In this document: positions 1 through 12,100 of the stretch, piece by piece
How the letters are laid out: each line of letters starts with the position of its first letter
How positions within the stretch are numbered: the stretch's first letter is position 1
Assembly: GCA_008973525.1 (NCBI GenBank)
Contig: WACJ01000320.1
Span: forward strand, 186,001 to 250,000
Reading direction: 5' to 3'
DNA from: Stenopsyche tienmushanensis
Taxonomy: Eukaryota > Arthropoda > Insecta > Trichoptera > Stenopsychidae
Length of the DNA stretch: 64,000 nucleotides
Made by a program: the position numbers and the translations under genes
The notes under the pieces: generated by a model
What the model was told of the DNA's origin: nothing
The model's database searches: none
Seen by the model: the letters and a program-made list of their open reading frames with translations, nothing else

Positions 1-34
1 AGTAATCTCACCATCTGATTTTCGTTTATTTTAG

Positions 35-3000
35 GCGAAGAGAATCATTTGGTGGTCGAAGTAAAAAATGCCGGCGAAAAAATCAAAAAGCTATTATCTG
101 TCGACATTTCAAACGTTAAAGGACAAACGAATTTAAATTTTCCCCTCAGAAAAATTAAAGATTCTGGTGCACCCCATCTTTATTCCACGGATCCTCACAT
201 ATTTACGGAAGATTATTTTTATGTGAATGTAAGGATAATATAATACGTATGATCTTTGGCATGATTTTTTTTGGTTGCATAATTTGAATCATTTTAAAAC
301 ATCAGGTCAACGGAGTAGAAGAGAATGACGCACCTTTCAGAAGAGTCAGTTCCACAGCAATTCATCCCCAAGCTCCCAGTTAGTATTTAAAAGCAAAAAA
401 ATCTCTATATAAATTATATTTTTAATCTAATTTAATTTACAAATATTTTTTTCTTTTAGGTGAAGTTGTCATTGAGCAAAAGTTTGAAATGAAACCAAAC
501 ATTCAAGTGTCGGATAAAGAAAATAAGGCAGAAGTCGGAAGCACTCTATATTTGCCATGCAATGCATCCGGAATACCCAAACCAAAGATTATTTGGAAGC
601 TTCCTGATGGTTCCCGAATCGATGCTGAATCCCATGGCAGACGAGAGGTAAAATATCATAAATATTAATGATTCGATTTACTTAAGACTAAAACAGTGCG
701 ACGTTAAGCAACTTTTTGGCATGATTTTAATTATGATTTTTTGCTTCAAAATCCTTTATTTTATTTCGATTATTCGGATTTTCAAATATTGATTGCAATC
801 TTCAAACGTTGCTTTTTAGATCGCTTATCTTCGTAGATGACCCATTTCTCGTCTGCAGTTACCATGTATTCTAAGAACAGCATTTTAGTTTTACATGCAT
901 ATGCGTGCCGTCTTATTCTCCTCACTTGATATAATACATACGGTACCCATACGCCTACTTTCCACGCATTGTCAATTGTTTGCAAACTTCTTTGAATTCT
1001 AAATCATGAATATCTGTTCTTCTTCTTTCTTTCTTCGTCATTTACTGAATGAAAAAAATTGAATTAGCTTAAATTTCTGAAGCTACGCAATCCTCATCGA
1101 TAACTTTAGGAGATCCACTTCTTGCTTTACCTTCTAAGAAAAAACTGCGCTTGATAAAATTTCTAATCCATTTCTGGTATTGTCAAAAAAAACGACTTTT
1201 TGTCTGCGTACCCGTAATATTATACACCTTCGTATAGAATAATATGGTTTAGTTTATCTACTTGAATTTAGTGGAGCGCTTCTAAATAAATAAGTTCGTA
1301 TGTGTGTGCTTTGAATGCTTGTATTGAGCGTAGTGGGATTAATGAGCAGTAGATGGCGCCACTGGTGAATCCAATTTGCACGCGGTTTAGCGTAGGGACT
1401 GATATACAGCCCTCAGTTTTGCCCCTTATCGTTACTCTGGTTTCCCTTCAATACGTATAAATCTTTCGCCTTTTACTAAAGATTTCCGTGGAGGGGAACA
1501 CTCTAATGAGTCTATAGAGAATTTTTGACAGCCTGCCTCACGGCGGGCTCTTAACACATCACATTGTCCCTTAATAGTAATATTTAAGAGATGAAAGCAC
1601 TTGCATGCTGCAATTTCCTGGTTAATTAAAGTTATTTATTTAGAGATGTTTACACTGGAGAGTCTTCTCCCGATAGTCGGAGGTAAAACGACTCGGCGCT
1701 CGATACGCTTTGCGAAAATAATTCGTTTCTGTGATACGTTGAGTTCTTTCTGTGACTTGTCCGCACCCTCAACGCCGGGGACCCCCCCCCGCACTCTCCC
1801 CCGCGCAAGTTCATTCGTACGCTCTGACGAAACGCCGACTACACTTGTATATAAAATTCGCGAGTGACGCCGAAAAACATTGTTTTTACGACATCTGCAC
1901 AAAAAATGGAACATCTTCACCGCGTCACTTGAGAGGAACTACAACAAGGATAATAACGCAAGTAAGATCATAATAATCCAAGCTTCCAAGGTAAGTGAAT
2001 TAACAAATACTCGCACACATCCGCCTCCTACTATCACATAAACGCGGGAACACTGGGAGCAAAATGCTTTTTCGACTGCTCCCATAATACAATCTTGACT
2101 ATAAAACTATTTGATATGGACCTGACTATTTGATATTACTTGATACCTGACTTTAACCTATTCGTTTCAGCTATGTCTATATATTTGTTTCCAGTTACTC
2201 CCAGTCTGACCGATTAAATATTATTTGATTGTGCCCGGTAGACACTAAACGTCAAAGTTCGAATACTGTGATGCGACATAACTACCCCTTGCTAATACAA
2301 TTTGACTAATACTTTTGCGGCCTAACCACATTTGACTACTCCTAACTATTATACTTATACGATTTTATGTATTTTAACTATTGGCCACTTGACTAGTACC
2401 TTTTTTACAGAGTAGATACTTAAATACTCTTCTAACAGCAAGCTGATACCCAGTTTATCTACTATTCATTGCTTTTTATACGAATCATGACTTGCATGTC
2501 GCTCGTTGTCTCTTGCATGGTCTTCCCTACTTAGCAGTATGGAACTCGAAGAACCTCACCGGTTCGGATCCGAGAGGCTCTAGGAACGGAGCAGGAACAA
2601 GAAGAACACCAAGAAGACGGCCTCGAGGAGATGCATTTGATGATCTTTACTTTGCAACGAAAAACAACATTGTCTTCCGTTGACTTCTATATCGTTTTGT
2701 AATCGCCGAACTGAGAGGGGCAACCTGAAAAAATGGCGAAACCACTCAGTTTCGAATTCGCTCGGGTAAGTTGTACGGTGACGGGGAGACACCCTCAGTT
2801 GGTGTAGGAGCGAATCCGAGATGCACTTAAGCGTCTCGTATGTCTTCACCCTACCCCGGCAACGCCCTAGCGAGGAAAGGGGGGACTGGACTCCTTGTAC
2901 TCCAGAAAGCCCTTTCCAGTAGAGTCAAAAAGGTCGTCTAGAGTAGTTTTCCACCACCTCCCTATGAAAACTACGCAGTCTTTACAAACTCCCCAAACTC

Positions 3001-5672
3001 CTTATCGAGACGTTCGCGAAAGTGTTCGTCAATACGTTCACTCAGGATACCCGTTGGGTGAGCGTTCAAAATAAAACTCGGTGGTAATGCTACCTTCAAT
3101 ATCGAGCGAATGAGGAGGTGAATGTATGATACAGACGAAATGGATGTAACCCCTTTCCTATGAATGGATATTGAAGAGGCCCATAGTTCTGTAGTGGACT
3201 GTTAGTGGCTGCGCTATGATGATGATGATGACACTGAAGAAGCTTTCCTGGACTTCAAATGACCATCCAAAAACAGCTGGCAGCGGAGGTCTCATGATAC
3301 TGATATACAAAATCTGTGTTTCATTTTAAAAAAATAAGTAGAACAGCAAAAAAATAAGTAAATACAGTAGAACCTCGATTATCCGGACTAATTGGGGATG
3401 GAAGTAGTCCGGATAACGAAAAATCCGGATAATAGAAAAAAATCATAATTGACAGAAAAATACAGGGAAAGTATGAAGAAATTTTACATACACGTACACA
3501 TATCATCATCATCATAGTGCAGCCACTAACAGTCCACTACAGAACTATGGGCCTCTTCAATATCCATTCACAGGAAGGGGTTACATCCATTTCGTCTGTG
3601 TCATACATTCACCTCCTCATTCGCTCGATATTGAAGGTAGCATTACCACCGAGTTTTATTTTGAACGCTCACCCAACGGGTATCCTGAGTGAACGTATTG
3701 ACGGACACTTTCGCGAACGTCTCGATAAGGAGTTTGGGGGGGTTTGTAAAGACTGAGTAGTTTTCATAGGGAGATGGTGGAAAACTACTCAAGACGACCT
3801 TTTTGACTCTACTGGAAAGGGCTTTCTGGAGTACAAGGAGTCCAGTCCCTCCTTTCCTCGCTAGGGCGTTGCCGGGGTAGGGTGAAGACATACGTGACGC
3901 TTAAGTGCATCTCGGATTCGCTCCTACACCAACTGAGGGTGTCTCCCCGTCACCGTACAACTTACCTGAGCGAATTCGAGACTAAGTGGTTTCGCCATTT
4001 TTTCAGGTTGCCCCTCTCAGTTCGGCGACTACAAAACGATATAGAAGTCAACGGAAGACAGATACACATATAATAGCAGCCAAGTCGCGAATATTCTTAA
4101 GATATATAAGATGTCCTGATTTTCATTCTTTTTGCTTCTCAAGCCATTTCATGGCGACATCTAAACACTGAAAAGCTTCAGAATGTGTAAGGATTAATAT
4201 ATCCTCTTTCGCAAATCTCTTCTTCGTATTCTGGATCTTGTTTTTCTGAGGCAGATATTTCTTCAACTATTTCCTCATCATTCAAAATTTGAAATCCAGG
4301 ATCGTTTGCATCGTAATTTAATCATTCGATTACACTCGATTGCGTATTAAAGACTAGTGATCTAATTTTTATTGTACACAAAATGCATGATATTGTACAC
4401 CCGATGTTCGTCAAACAAAAGACGATAGGTTTTCCCTCTTTAAGTGATGATCTCCGAATAAACGATGATAGCGTAGATAAGGTAAACCTATTATCAAAAA
4501 CCTTGGACTAATCACCAGGATTCCCAGCACTTAAGCGACAATAGCACAAAACAGACGATTTCGAAATCATTAAAATAATTCTTCAAAAATTATCCTAAAT
4601 CCTTAACAAATACTTAAATAAACACTCCGTTAGAAATTATTATTAAGAAAAAATAAAGATTAAAAACAAAAAAATACACAGGTTCGGCGAAATTGATAAT
4701 ATAATCATTAAAAACTTCCCGCGAAAGTTTTCAATGCTTGCCTGGTAATCGGTTATTATCTCACTTTATGGAAATTTGCAAAGGTAATTCTGATTCCAAA
4801 ATCAGTAAAAAAAATGATCCATCCCGAAAACTATAGACCGATCTGTCTACTGTCCGGACTTAATAATAACTCTGTATCTATAGCTTAAAACTAAGACTTC
4901 AATATATGAATTGCTAGACTCAAGTATGGATTAATGTACTCATGTAAAATTATTTTTATTACTATACACTCGACGATATTGGTACAAATGTGCCATACAA
5001 TGAACCAAAAAAAAATATATTGCAATCCATTACATATGTGAGCAAAAGTGAACACAATTCTCCACGTGCAAATTAATAAATTGTATTTTTTATTTTGATC
5101 AATCCGGATAACCGAGGTCCGGATAATGGAGGTTCTACTGTATATAAATACTTTTTATTGCTTGTTAAAGATTGACGATAAGGACTCATTGGTGATCCAT
5201 AATTTAAATACCAACGATGGAGGAAAATATACTTGCGAAGCAGAAAACAACGTCGGAAAAATAGATGCTGATACAACACTTTTTGTCGGAAAACGACCGT
5301 TCTTCGTGGAGAAACCACCATCGGGTAATTTGAGAGCCCTCGTCATTAAACTCTATTTGTCACGATTCTTTGATCGCAAGTCGCATAAGGACATAAACAC
5401 AATGACACTTTGTTTCAGTTGTTCCAGTAACGAAGAGAAATCCCATTACTCTGACGTGCCATATCGATGGAATTCCAAAGCCGACCGTGTCTTTGTACCA
5501 TTGGGACGATGAAATAACAGATTTGATACAAAACGGCGACAAATATTCGTTGAAGATTCAAGACACGCTGTTCCATCATTCGGGAGAGTACAAATGTGTG
5601 GGAAAAAATTTGTTCGGCCAAGTCGAAGAATTGATGATTCTAACAGTTGCAGGATTTGAGACTTACAATTGA
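35..5672 (+). CDS. Hemicentin-like protein copy A (3' part: exons 7-11)
   Basis: Five exons join in one frame: 35-228, 306-378, 460-647, 5171-5324 and 5419-5672 (TGA). The first four have exactly the lengths of exons 7-10 of the two complete copies downstream (194, 73, 188 and 154 nt). The signal peptide and vWA part lie left of the window. Seen here: the end of the linker domain, then two Ig-like domains, each with its cysteine pair (LPCNASG ... YTCEAEN; LTCHIDG ... YKCVGKN). The Ig1 intron (648-5170) is swollen by repeats, including an inverted SINE-like pair and a pogo-like element. A possible AATAAA signal lies at 5865-5870. By eye the protein is only about half identical to copies B and C, so it is an older paralogue. 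Family knowledge: hemicentins are secreted extracellular-matrix proteins; the role of this short form is unknown. Confidence 0.85.
1262..1575 (+). repeat. Dispersed repeat, left member of an inverted pair
   Basis: About 300 bp matching, in reverse complement, the block at 21735-22015. Shared landmarks are TTTAGTGGAGCGCTTC at the outer end, GCAGTAGATGGCGCC (1346-1360) and CTCTAATGAGTCTATAGAG. It sits in the Ig1 intron of copy A. No open frame was recognised. Confidence 0.8.
1576..2667 (+). other. Intronic stretch with a TATA box and spliced-leader look; nature unknown
   Basis: No gene recognised. A GC-richer part (1650-1900) carries TATATAAAA at 1848-1856. Further on are a GGTAAGT donor-like site near 1990 and acceptor-like TTTCAG and TTTTTTACAG sites near 2170 and 2410. 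TATA followed by leader-like splice signals would suit the promoter end of an LTR element, but no LTR pair or gag/pol frame is visible. Around 2580-2650 there is a short arginine-rich frame of unknown meaning. Confidence 0.35.
2669..3219 (+). repeat. SINE-like repeat with (ATG)n tail, copy 1, left arm of a large hairpin
   Basis: It starts TGTCTTCCGTTGAC and ends in a GATGATGATGATG tail. It is the near-perfect reverse complement of 3504-4062, so the two form an inverted repeat with arms of about 550 bp and a loop of about 285 bp. The simple tail and the boundaries suggest a short non-LTR-type retroposon. No pol III A or B box was recognised. Confidence 0.7.
3504..4062 (-). repeat. SINE-like repeat with (ATG)n tail, copy 2, flanked by a 9-bp duplication
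   Basis: A 559-bp unit, on the - strand running from TCTGTCTTCC to an (ATG)n tail. It is flanked by the direct repeat TACACATAT (3495-3503 and 4063-4071), which marks a recent target-primed insertion into the pogo-like element. It pairs with the copy at 2669-3219. Older diverged members lie in the matching intron of copies B and C. Confidence 0.8.
4769..4865 (+). pseudogene. LINE reverse-transcriptase scrap
   Basis: A short open stretch contains the motif pattern LIPKS ... NYRPICLLSGL, typical of the N-terminal block of non-LTR reverse transcriptases (family norm IPK ... NYRPISLL). It is about 30 residues long and lies inside the pogo-like element, so it is a dead fragment. Confidence 0.6.
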
Positions 5673-6605
5673 GTGATATTAAGTGCAAATAATCCACTTG
5701 TTAAATACACTCAGATCTTAAGTAACAAAGCCCGCATACAACTGTCCATGTGAAAAGCATGCACGCATACCCTGTGTGTTTCTGTTCTTCGTTAAGAATT
5801 GTTGATTACAATTTTTTTTAATGTGTGGTTTTCAAATTGTAACAAAACAAAACCGCAAAACATCAATAAAAATCTATTTGTGTTATAGATCTTAGATCTA
5901 CCATTCATCGTTACAATGATTTACTAATTTAAGATTGGTAATCATAAGTATATATATTTCCGATCGATTGTCACGATCCAGACGTAACCTTATTTCCTGA
6001 AAAAATAAATATTGAGATGATTAACCCTATAAATATCATCCGAACAGATTTGTGATCCTCATCGTTTTGACTTTATACACACAAAAAACACGTACAAATT
6101 TATAATTATTTAAACATATTTTATTAAGATATCACCAATATTGTATTTAACTAAAATATTATTAAAATGAAAATTATCTACTATTTCTAATAGATCAAAA
6201 TTTGTACAAAAGCTTAAAATTTGAATACACATATTTTTCTTTTCAAATATGTTTTGTGCATACAAATATCAGCCTATCAGAAATAGTTATTTTTACATCC
6301 ATATGAAAGATAGTATGAAAAAAATAATAAAAAAAGTATTAAAACAATAATGTTTTCCCTTTGCTTATTCTCTTTAACTTTTAAAGAAGTCGTCTAGGAA
6401 TAAGTGGAATTCAAAGTTGACCAAGAAACAATTGGAAGCATCTGAGATATAACTTTACAATCTGTGGTTCAAAAAAAATCGTAAACGAATTTACGAAAAG
6501 CAAGAGCTTCATTCAGCATTCAAACAATGAACGCTGGATAACTTGCAAATTAATACGTTACAATCATTTTTCAATCCAATGTCGCGACATCCATGACCGA
6601 AACTA
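5673..6605. other. 3' flank of copy A, no gene
   Basis: AT-rich DNA following the copy A stop codon. A candidate poly(A) signal is at 5865-5870. Beyond it I see no gene or recognisable repeat until the mariner at 6606. Confidence 0.6.
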
Positions 6606-8274
6606 TTAGGTTGTCCCATAAGTTTCTTTCGCAAATGAACACAGATCTAATCATAGCCATGGTTAAAGAAAACTCACGATATACTGTTCGCGAAATAGCT
6701 AACACGTTAGAAATTCCACAAACATCTGTCCATAATCATCTGACAAAATTGGGCTACATCAATCGTTCATGAACTGACTGACTCAAATAAACTTCAGCGT
6801 ATTTCAACATGCGATCTTCTTCTCCGACGACATAATAGCCAGCCTTTTTTGATGAGACTTGTCACTGGAGATGAAAGTTGGATACTCTATGAGAATATCC
6901 AAAGAAAACGGTCTCGAACCAAGGGTACAGAAACATTAACTGTAGTTAAACCTAGCCTACATCCAAAAAAAAGTTTTGCTATGCATTTGGTGGGACTGGA
7001 AGGGGGTAGTTTATTATTAGCTACTTCAGCAAAGTGAAACGATCAATTCAACAAAATATTGTTTCCAACTAGACAATCTAAAGGATGCAATTGCCAGAAA
7101 ACGACGAGGCGTTGTTTTTCATCACGATAATGCCAGGCCTCATGTGTAGGGGTCCCAAATATTCGTAAAATCAATTATTCGAATATCGAATGTGAAATTG
7201 GTAAAATATTCGAATATTCGAGTATTCGAATATTTTATATATGTAGACGAGGGTGATTCAAATATAACCCGGAATTTTTCATTAGTGTTATTATATAAAA
7301 ATATAAATGGAGCATCTTATTTTTCTATAAAGTTCCCTTCATTAGAAATAAAGTTATTCTCTCAGGAAGGAAGGTCCCATCACACAAAGAGGGCGAGAAG
7401 TATCATCTTCTGTTGCGCAACGCGTTTTCTCGTAGAGAAAGGCTAGAAATCAAGTGAAATTTTGAAGTTTTTGGTTTCAGCGAAATCAAAAGGATCAGAA
7501 TTTTATTTACTTTTCAGCAATACATATTTAAAAAAAAAACTGCATTGAACGTTCTACTTTTAAGTTTGACCGTAATTTCATTTTTATTGAGCCTGCTGTT
7601 GAAAAAACCCTCTCAGTTGTCACTGAGTTTGGTTTTATCGACAGTATCTAAAATATCACCCTTTTTTTTTGGCATGATCGATATTTTTGAATAGTTTTTT
7701 AATAAACTTTACACAAATTCAATAAAATAATTTCAATAAACTTGGCACTTTTTTGCATTTCTTTGTTGCTATTTCGATTGACAGAAGAACATCGAGCAAT
7801 TTTCTTAAAAAATATATAACGAATAATATTCGATTAATTTTACAAATATTCGAATATACGAATATTGGAAAACGGGCAAATATATTCGAATATCGAATAT
7901 TCGATTGAGACCCCTACTCATGTGTCTTTGCTCGTCAGAAATAAATTATTATCATTTGAGTGGGATGTTTTACCTCATCCTCCATACTCTCCGGACATTG
8001 CCCCTTCAGATTATTATTTATTTCTTTCATTGAAAAATTCTTTACGTGGTAAAAATTTTAATTCAAAAAATGATATAAATATTTACCATGATCAATATTT
8101 TGCCAACAAACCTGGGACATTTTGGCAAGAAGGCATCATGAGGCTTCCGGAGAAATGAAGAAAGGTAATAGAATAGAATAGATCATATATTATTCAATTA
8201 ATTTTGATGTAATACAAATTATTGTTCATTTTTTTCTTAATATGAAAACGAAGGAAACTTATGGGACATCCTAA
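6606..8274 (+). mobile_element. mariner element, broken, with a nested hAT-like insertion
   Basis: Terminal repeats TTAGGTTGTCCCATAAGTTT and its complement end at 8274, with TA target duplications (6604-6605 and 8275-8276). The + strand retains transposase pieces: a helix-turn-helix-like stretch near 6670-6770, GDESWILYEN (first catalytic D) near 6870, HHDNARPH near 7120, and after the insertion HPPYSPDIAPSDYYLF (third D) near 7980. Frameshifts and stops make it inactive. The terminal sequence resembles mellifera-subfamily mariners; this is from memory. Confidence 0.85.
7147..7916. mobile_element. hAT-like MITE nested in the mariner
   Basis: A 770-bp unit with inverted ends TAGGGGTC and GACCCCTA and a perfect 8-bp target duplication CTCATGTG (7139-7146 and 7917-7924). 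Eight-bp duplications are typical of hAT elements. The sub-terminal regions are rich in ATTCGAATATTCG palindromes. It splits the mariner frame between ARPH and VSLLVRNK. No transposase frame is recognisable inside. Confidence 0.85.
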
Positions 8275-8616
8275 TATTTTGAACTTAGTTTCATTTTAAA
8301 AGTTTTCTAGATTATACTCTTTTCAATGATATGCTATATGTTATACAAATCATTTAATAAGTCGTTAAACTAGAAGATATTATATATCAGTTTGCCAGGG
8401 TCAGGGTTAAGAAAATTCTTCTTTCTTTTGAGCTTTTCTTTTGTGGGCTGCATATTTGCCTATGTAGGCTGATGATTTTGGAATGAGCTGAAAGTCTAAA
8501 TTTAGACAACTAAAGAAAAGAGACTCAAGGCAGTCGTAAATGATTGATAATGGGTTTACTGATTGGAAGAGTCTCTTAAATATGTATTACAAATCGGCAC
8601 GATTATCCATTGCGAT

Positions 8617-8890
8617 AGTGGCAGATTTAGCACTTGAGAGGCCCTTGGCGCAATTTATCTATTTCATTATTACACGGCATCAGGGCAGAAAACGGGCTAG
8701 TTTTTCAATTGAAGGTTGATACTTTAACCATGATTTCTACATGCCGCGTAAATGTGAAAGCGCGTATTTCAAAATCTGAACATATTCTTTATCAATTTCT
8801 TGAATCAAAAACTTGTTGAGGTCCCATAAAATGTATGAAGCCTTCTGAGGTTCAAGGCGCAGAAATATTTTTAAAAATGTCTAATAATAT
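8617..8890 (+). repeat. hAT-type GTGGCGGATTTAG repeat, degenerate copy
   Basis: It begins AGTGGCAGATTTAGCACTTG and continues with GGCCCTTGGCGCAATTTA. The same order of blocks recurs near 47.9, 49.0, 50.6, 51.4 and 56.5 kb, and the shortest, complete version is at 45516-45635. This copy lies just upstream of the copy B promoter, and a trace of it precedes copy C near 15190. Confidence 0.65.
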
Positions 8891-9132
8891 TTTGGCGGTT
8901 TTGAAAAGAATTAGGCTATTCTGCATCGATGATTAACTTCAGCTTAATTTATAGACCGTAACCACAATATATGTTTCTATTCAATTTATTTTAGTGCACA
9001 GGATGCTTTAATAACAATACAGTTTGGGCGGTTTTGGAAGAATGCTATCTTTGCGGCTTGCAAAGATACAAAGGTATACAGATAACAAAGAAAACCCAAA
9101 ATCACAATTAGGGCATTATTTTGAGCAAATGA

Positions 9133-9140
9133 TATAAAAA
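9133..9140 (+). promoter_or_regulatory. TATA box of copy B
   Basis: TATAAAAA lies about 50 bp before the start codon. The same box at the same distance precedes copy C, which supports a short 5' leader and separate transcription of each copy. Confidence 0.65.
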
Positions 9141-9185
9141 CTCACTGGAAGCATATCCCTTGCTAGTCGTATTCGTCTATCCGAA

Positions 9186-12100
9186 ATGGGTGGAAATATG
9201 TCGAATCGGGGCTTGCTCGTTCTGTTGGTGCTGGCGACGGTTTCTTTCTGTTGCTCGAATGCAGACGAAAATGATGCCCAGCAAGTTTCATTGACTTTCG
9301 TCTTTGACACGACGACTTCGATGACCGACGAACTGAACGAGATGAAAACAGGAGCAGTGAATATTGTGCAAAGAATGATGGACAAAAAGGGGTCGTCTCT
9401 TGGCAATTTCATCTTGGTGCCCTTCAATGATCCAGGTAAGATAATAGACACATCTATTCTAGAAAGTTTATGGCTCTTCCATTTTTTTGATGTAGCTTTT
9501 AGCAATTCCTTTTATGAGACCACTGCCAACCATTTTGACATATTTTTTCATAGCGAATATATGTTTTAAAATTACGGTCGTCGGTCACGTCTCCTGTAGA
9601 TTTAAACCCAAAATGATTGAGCTACAAATCCAACCACATAATTGCGGGACCTCCTACGGTATAAAATATAAGTCAACTTCATTTATATTTTTCTTTCAAA
9701 ATTTCTGATTAGTTCATCGTCTATGTATCGCTACGCTGCATTTTTGGCGAAAATTCTTAGCACTGTCTTGCACTCAACGCTCATATCAGCTGATTATTTT
9801 TTTCACTTCTTGTGTTTAGATAGGAATATACTATACACAATATTCAGTCTGTCTGCCTTCTAGTAATAACAAAGGAGATGAAGCTATTTACGTGCGAATT
9901 TAATAACGACTGCATTTCACTTCTAATAATTTTTGTGCAAAAATGGCAAGCATTGAAAAATATCAGAAATCATAAAATCCCGCCCTCATTTAAAACTATG
10001 CTTCTGATAATGAAATTTGGGATCATGTAAATACATTTCGAGTCTTCAGGGTATACAGCAACAATATTCGATCAAATACATCTTCACCAATTGCCAATAA
10101 TAGTGGACTATGGGAAGATGTTACCGATAATGATTGCCTGGCTGGATTACAATCATTATCACTCCTAAAGAATAGGGTTTTATACTTACACATAGATTAT
10201 CCACGATCTAACCACATTTTCCTGATACCAGTAGCGGATTTAGCACTATATATATATATATATATATATATACTTTCTAGATGACACTCGTACAATCGTC
10301 AAATCTTCAAAAATATAGTTGTGTCTGATACATTTTGCCACAATTATGTAATACTAATGTATATTTGACGCATACAAATATAATTGAGTATTTATTTTTA
10401 GATGTCGGACCAGTAACGGTGACTAAGGATCCTGAATATTTAAAACAAGTCATCAGAGCGCTTACACTTGGAGGAGCAACTAATTATGATTGTCCAGAAA
10501 ATTCTCTTACTGGAATCAAAATGGCGCTGGAATCCAGTTTGCCTGGTTCGTACATATACGTTATTACGGACGCATCAGCTAAAGATCAATATTTACTACC
10601 GACTGTATTAGACCTCGTCCAGAAGAAGAGATGCCAGGTTTGAAAAATATTTTTCATTAGCATCCATCACTCATAAACAAAAAAAAACAAAACTTTCACC
10701 ACGAAAAGTGTTTTCAATATGGAACGCCATTGCTTCAGTATTAATATTAGGGGGACCTTAGAGTAAAGGCACAAAAAACGTACTTAAAGACGCAGTTAAA
10801 GCGCGATCTTCGATGGTTATTGTGGTTCAAATTAAGACCGGTGCCTATCATAGCTTTCGCGTGGCCATTCACTGCTCTAAATGATTGATGGGCATCATTG
10901 TTATTCACTATTGTTCTGTTATGCTATTCTAACAATTGTTTGAAATAACTAATGAAAGCTATTTATCGGTCATATTTAAAATAATTACACTATTGCATTT
11001 AAATTGCCATAAGGAAATTATGTTGATAACGCTTGATCTATATATAGACTTATTATGGTTTTAACATATTTGATGTGAATTCAGAACGGAAAAAATCTTC
11101 TCCAACTCATATTCGATTTATATTCCTAGTTTGCCACATTTCTATCAATATTTCATTATGCAACATTTGTACTTAAAACGTATTTTTGCAGGTTGTGTTT
11201 ATAATAACTGGAAATTGTAATGGTATAAATGACCCAGCCTATCAAGTATATGATCGCATTAAAGAAATAAGTGGTGGTCAAATATTTGCCATAGACAAAA
11301 ACGCCGTATCTATTGTGAGTTGGTTGATATTATGTAGATAGTTCTTAATAATATGATGACAGTTTGATACATGATTTTGCTCAATTTTAGGTATTAAATT
11401 ACATAGAAGATGCCTTCGATTCCAAAGGATTGAATCTAGGACGCAAAGAGTATCCAGCAAGTTTCAATAACGTCGAAGAAGTAACGAAATCATCGATACC
11501 TATCCCTTTTTGAATTATAATTTTTAAATGTATGTATTTATCATATCCATAAATTATATTTTTCAGGTATTAGTAGACGATTCTCTCAAAAAATTATCAG
11601 TGTCGGTGCCTGCACCAAATGCCCAATTGGAAATTAAAGATCCAGATGGTGCGAATGCTGATGCAACCTCAAAGGTCAACAAGATTATCGATTTGCCGAA
11701 TTTGAAAGTAAGTATAAATACATATTTTCATGAAAATATGAAAATCGTTCATGCTCAAAAGCGAAATCTTAAATTCCAGATTGTGAATATCGACGCTCCA
11801 AAACCAGGAAAATGGTCGATCACAACAGGAGGATCACAACCATACGCTCTCCAATTGAGCGGTGTATCGGATCTGACATTTGACTATGGGTTTTATAAAG
11901 ACTCTCTGGCTTCTCTTTCCAATAGACCAATTATGGGTTTGTAAATTTTGATTCAAATAATACTATTGATATAAGTTCTGCAAGAGTCTCTGTCAAACAT
12001 TCACCTCGTCATGCGCTCGATATTGAATTGTATTTGTTAAGAAACACCCAGCTTAAACAAATAAATATCTTCTGAGACACAGTAAATCGCGTGATTATTT

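Larger units (their letters stand above)
3365..5140. mobile_element. pogo/Tigger-like element, decayed, with an internal insertion
   Basis: Terminal inverted repeats start CAGTAGAACC and end GGTTCTACTG, with TA on both sides (3363-3364 and 5141-5142), as in the pogo/Tigger branch of Tc1/mariner. Between about 4085 and 4330 the - strand shows the family's C-terminal tail (AFQCLDVAMKWLEKQ ... LKNIRDLAA), interrupted by stops; recognition is from memory of Tigger-type transposases. A SINE-like unit (3504-4062) is inserted near the left end. A second copy lies at about 21030-21638. Confidence 0.75.

Noticed and set aside
7192..7446. 84-codon frame inside the nested hAT-like MITE
   Set aside because: Low-complexity ATTCG palindromes produce it; there is no resemblance to a transposase.
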